Of a stretch of DNA of 64,000 nucleotides, positions 60,557 to 64,000 are shown piece after piece. Under the pieces are notes generated by a model, which was given only the letters and a program-made list of their open reading frames with translations, had not been told where the DNA came from and did not search any database. This DNA is from Synaphobranchus kaupii (taxonomy: Eukaryota; Chordata; Actinopteri; Anguilliformes; Synaphobranchidae). The translations under genes and the position numbers were made by a program. The stretch covers positions 90,649,675-90,713,674 of the forward strand of contig CM056376.1 of assembly GCA_029718625.1 (NCBI GenBank). The letters are read 5' to 3'. How positions within the stretch are numbered: the first letter of the stretch is position 1; each line of letters begins with the position of its first letter.

Positions 60557-61058
60557 CTTGGAGACACATGCGCAACATATGCTCGGGAATGTCCGTTGGA
60601 TCTGCAGCAACAAAGTTTATCATCTCTCTTCACCGGAATTGAAGATGTCGGCACTGATCCGGGAGTGCAGGCGGTCTTCAAAGGGAAACCATGGAAGGGA
60701 AGGAGAAGATGGTGTGGGGGAGGAGTGAGGCGACGAGTGGGAAGGCAGTTCGGTGCTCCGTTTCGACAGTGTACAGAGACGGCAACACTGCGTGGACAGA
60801 GGAAAGTCGTGGAGGCGGCGTTTGTCTGTTGGACTGCTAGATGACACTGGACATCTCGGGACAGTGGGGGCTATTTTTAATCATGGCAGCCTGTATTCAA
60901 CTTTAATTCACTTAATTTGATATTGAATGTCTTTATTTGGTGTGTTTGTTTGTGTGTTGTGGGTCTGCCCCACTGTCTATGTCTTTTTTATTGTTGCTGG
61001 TGGCTACAACTGAAGTTCCCTAAAGGGAAAATAAAAGTTATTCTATTCTATTCTATAG
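60557..61058 (+). mobile_element. LINE-like 3' fragment with (ATTCT)n tail
   Basis: Ends GAAGTTCCCTAAAGGG, an AATAAAAG signal and TATTCTATTCTATTCTAT. Upstream is GC-balanced sequence containing GGAAGGGAAGGAGAAGATGG and no complete domain. The abrupt joint with the LTR at 60557 suggests 5'-truncated insertion together with deletion. The clade is unresolved. Confidence 0.5.
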
Positions 61059-63402
61059 CCCAGGGAGATACTACTATGCCATAGTCTACATTATGTATGA
61101 TAACATTGCAATAAAATAATATTCCACCATCAGGAAAATGCTGGCAAATATTCTAGCTTCACAGCAAATCGGTGCATCAAACATAAAACATGACTGAGCC
61201 ATCTATGAACACTTATACTACAGTATGTGAAATGTACTCAAAATGCGAAAATAACAATATCAAACATGTGGCACAAGACAGTGGTGGAGTGGAAAAACAA
61301 ATGCGCATAATTGAAATATTACAAGCAGTATTACTTACATATTGAGGAGATAATCGCCGTCATGTTCGTAGGCATATTCTCTATAGAATCGATACTACTT
61401 CTGACTCATTCCCAAAATCCATGTAAGTTGGCCAAATTATTAAAATCTTGCAAAAATAGTAGCAAAGCAACAATTATGCCTCGGCAAGTGAATGTACATT
61501 CTTGCTTATGCTTTATTTATTTGCGAAAAACTGTATCGACACAACTAAACATGCTGTTATGCTCGTCCGTTATGTATTGTTCCAAGCATCCAATAAGACA
61601 TTGCAAACACAGTTCGGAAGCTTATAATGTCCTCTATTGTCCTCTAAAGAGTTATCAATCAAACCAGAATTAACTGGAATGCGTAAAACAAATGGTAGGA
61701 TTGTATGTTTATTTCAGATTTAGTAGCAGATATTGATAGTAGAATGACATGGTATAATTACACAATCATTTATTTTGCTATTGAGTGAGCAGTGTTTTTC
61801 AACGCTGTATTGGCATACCATCAGGCTATTGTCAGCTTTATCTTGTTGCTATGATGGAATACAAATTTTTGGTAGTGAAAGAACATTTCTATTCACTACC
61901 AAACATTTTACTCCCAGAGACACTATTGCCTAATGTGTCACACTTGGGTCGGTGTAGTTGCAGATGAGACTGGGTGGGGGTTGCTTGTTAAATGGACAAG
62001 CTATGCGACAATGGTGGCACTTAGAAACTCTGTATTTGGCATAGTTGTCATGTATCATTTACTAATAAAGCTTGAACATGGAGTTTGTTGTTTCCACTCA
62101 TAGTTTGGTTGCAGGAGCAATGAATGTCAGCAATCTCACAGCACCAGTGGCATGGTCACAATGGGGTCTGCACAAAGTGGTTAAGCAAGTGAATGACATA
62201 CCTGTGTTTTTGTTCTGGTCTATACAACTTATATTTGGTCTGTATTCCAGTATCCAGATTACATCTAAAATACCCTGAACAGGACAAATCTGTGGTTCAC
62301 TTCTGGCGGCTATATCTGTGATAGTCTGCATTCTCATATACAAATGCCATATCTGGTTCTATGTGAACACTCCTACAGATGATATGATAGTCAAGGGTCA
62401 CATTTATAAATATTTCCATAAATATCTGAGCAACTTTCACAGCGATAGTGGATTGATCTGTTCACCTCTGCAAGTGATGGAGGTATCTGTCAGCCATCCA
62501 CTTGCATGAGCACTTCTGTCTGTGTTACACTCAAAGAATAATCAACCCACTGAGCATAGAGCAAAATGTTTGTTGTTTCAGTGTTCCATGGCATTATATT
62601 GCCTCTATAAAGTCACCCTGACCCAAGTCTGAGTTGGTGAAATCATTCAGTGTTTAGTGCCATCTGCTATGAGGCAACCGCCCACCAGGCAGAAGAAACA
62701 CATTACTTCTGCAGCCAATTTCACACATTTCCCATAATAAATTCCAAAACAGCGCCTCTGGACACCATCTTAGCAATGGGTGGGGGTGGGAAGAGGATGG
62801 GGGTTGGGATATGGCAACAGGAGAGGAAGAAATAACATGCTATTTCTGTGTTTCTTTGCATTTACTCTGTGCTACATTGGGGCGCGACGATCAGGCATCT
62901 GTCAATCCTGCAACTATTCATCTGAGGGAAAGGCTGGGATGAAGTATTAAACTAATATGCCACCCCCTCCTCTCCTCTTACAATCACACACCCTCCCCTG
63001 AAGACCATTACGGGCTCAGTGAGGGGGGGGGGGGGGGGGTGTCAATCTTGACTGTAGCAGGAAAAGGCATCACAGCAGGTCTCTCTCTGGGCCCCTGACT
63101 GAGTTCTGCAGGTGCTAGGTCAGGCCTTGCCACATGCTGACCCAATGTGACATGGTGACCAAGCTGATGTGCGAGGAGGGCCCAATGCTCTTTGTGACAA
63201 GCGAAGCACATTAGACGTTAGGCAGATACAGATACAATCTGAGAATACATTTTTATAGATGTTGCTATTTGACATAAAAAACAACAAAATAGTAAATTAG
63301 ATATTTGGTTTCAAGTGCACTGTGCACTCACATTAGACAGTAAGGTGCTTTATGTAAAACATGTGGCAAGAGGAAGGCTGCTGCTTAACTGACTAAAGTA
63401 TA
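61059..63402. other. unique noncoding DNA
   Basis: No supported gene. A long G run lies at about 63022-63038. Confidence 0.45.
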
Positions 63403-63406
63403 TTAA

Positions 63407-64000
63407 AGGGATCGTTCGGAATTTTGGACATAATGTCTCAATTACGACTTACCCATGATGTAGTTGATTGATGGAAACCATTTTCAGCTAATTCCATGCT
63501 GTCCTTCTTTTGGACTTACACACGTTGCTAATGGTAGCGCAACTCTATGGTAACCGGTAGCAGCCACTACCAAACGCACTTAAACACTCCACAGTGCACC
63601 CAAAGCAAATAAAATACGATGACAGTCTATCTGGGTTATTTTGAGTGTTTATACCATCATTTTTGAAGTCAAACTATTGTTGAATCCTTTACTTTGTGCT
63701 GACCTATATTCTCTGTGGAAGTACAGCAGTGGAGCGATACTTTACGTTACCTACGAATGTACTGCCGGCACTGGTTGGCTACAATAACAAAGAAGAGCAA
63801 CAAGTTGCAATGGCCACGTTCGCTCCGCCGCCGTATGATGGTATAAACACTCAAATTAACCTCGATAGACTGTCGTCGTATTTTATTTGCTTTGGGTGCA
63901 CTGTGGAGTGTTTAAGTGAATTTGTAGTGGATGCTACCGGTTACCATAGAGTTGCGCTAGCATTAGCAACGTGTGTATGTCCAAAAGAAGGACAGCATGG
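63407..64000. mobile_element. TTAA-flanked element with long inverted repeats, runs off the window
   Basis: TTAA at 63403-63406 is followed by AGGGATCGTTCGGAATTTTG. Arms 63494-63660 and 63835-64000 are inverted copies (CCATGCTGTCCTTCTTTTGG at the left pairs with the last bases of the window; GAGTGTTTATACCATCAT pairs at the inner edge) with few mismatches. TTAA targeting and the AGGG start suggest a piggyBac-type MITE. The last roughly 87 bp of the right arm lie beyond the window. Confidence 0.75.

Overview
The window looks like a gene-poor stretch of a ray-finned (teleost-type) fish genome. I found no convincing host protein-coding exon, rRNA or tRNA gene. The fish assignment is inference. 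It rests on the repeat content: L2-clade LINE tails, tRNA-derived SINEs, long-inverted-repeat Tc1, Harbinger and hAT elements, Ty3/gypsy remnants, TTAA-flanked MITEs, and long (TG)n and (TATC)n tracts. The background is AT-rich noncoding DNA, and almost every recognisable feature is a mobile element or an array grown from one.

Layout. 1-9.6 kb: mostly unique DNA with an L2-type LINE tail. 9.66-10.68 kb: a small MITE split by an 850-bp hAT element. 11.6-16.4 kb: a hAT element (8-bp duplication ATCGTGTT) that contains an apparently intact 3.15-kb PIF/Harbinger transposon. The Harbinger has a three-exon DDE transposase and a convergent three-exon Myb/SANT-like gene whose 3' ends overlap, and a 257-bp MITE sits in the second transposase intron. 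20-25.5 kb: a fold-back hAT, a TATC tract, and an old interspersed repeat broken by a SINE whose tail grew into about 0.9 kb of 13-bp minisatellite. 30-31.6 kb: a 27-bp minisatellite cut in two by a 1,187-bp solo LTR. 31.6-42.2 kb: mostly unique DNA with an L2 tail and microsatellites. 42.2-47.5 kb: a hAT MITE, a SINE, and a Tc1 element carrying a broken Ty3/gypsy copy. 49.8-56.2 kb: a complete, very young LTR retrotransposon (LTRs of 1,342 bp, GAAAT duplications). 56.8-61.1 kb: a THAP-like remnant, a 1,702-bp LTR-like unit, a truncated LTR and a LINE tail. 63.4-64 kb: a long-TIR, TTAA-flanked element running off the window.

The most notable object is the LTR retrotransposon at 49,835-56,167. 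Between nearly identical LTRs it has no recognisable gag, protease, reverse transcriptase or integrase. Its interior is one long proline/serine/arginine-rich repetitive reading frame, broken by a single 1-bp insertion, that starts three bases after the 5' LTR and stops at the polypurine tract. No canonical tRNA primer site is visible. It looks like a recently mobilised non-autonomous element with an unusual repetitive ORF. The intact two-gene Harbinger, with an 80-bp MITE of matching ends elsewhere in the window, is the second notable system.
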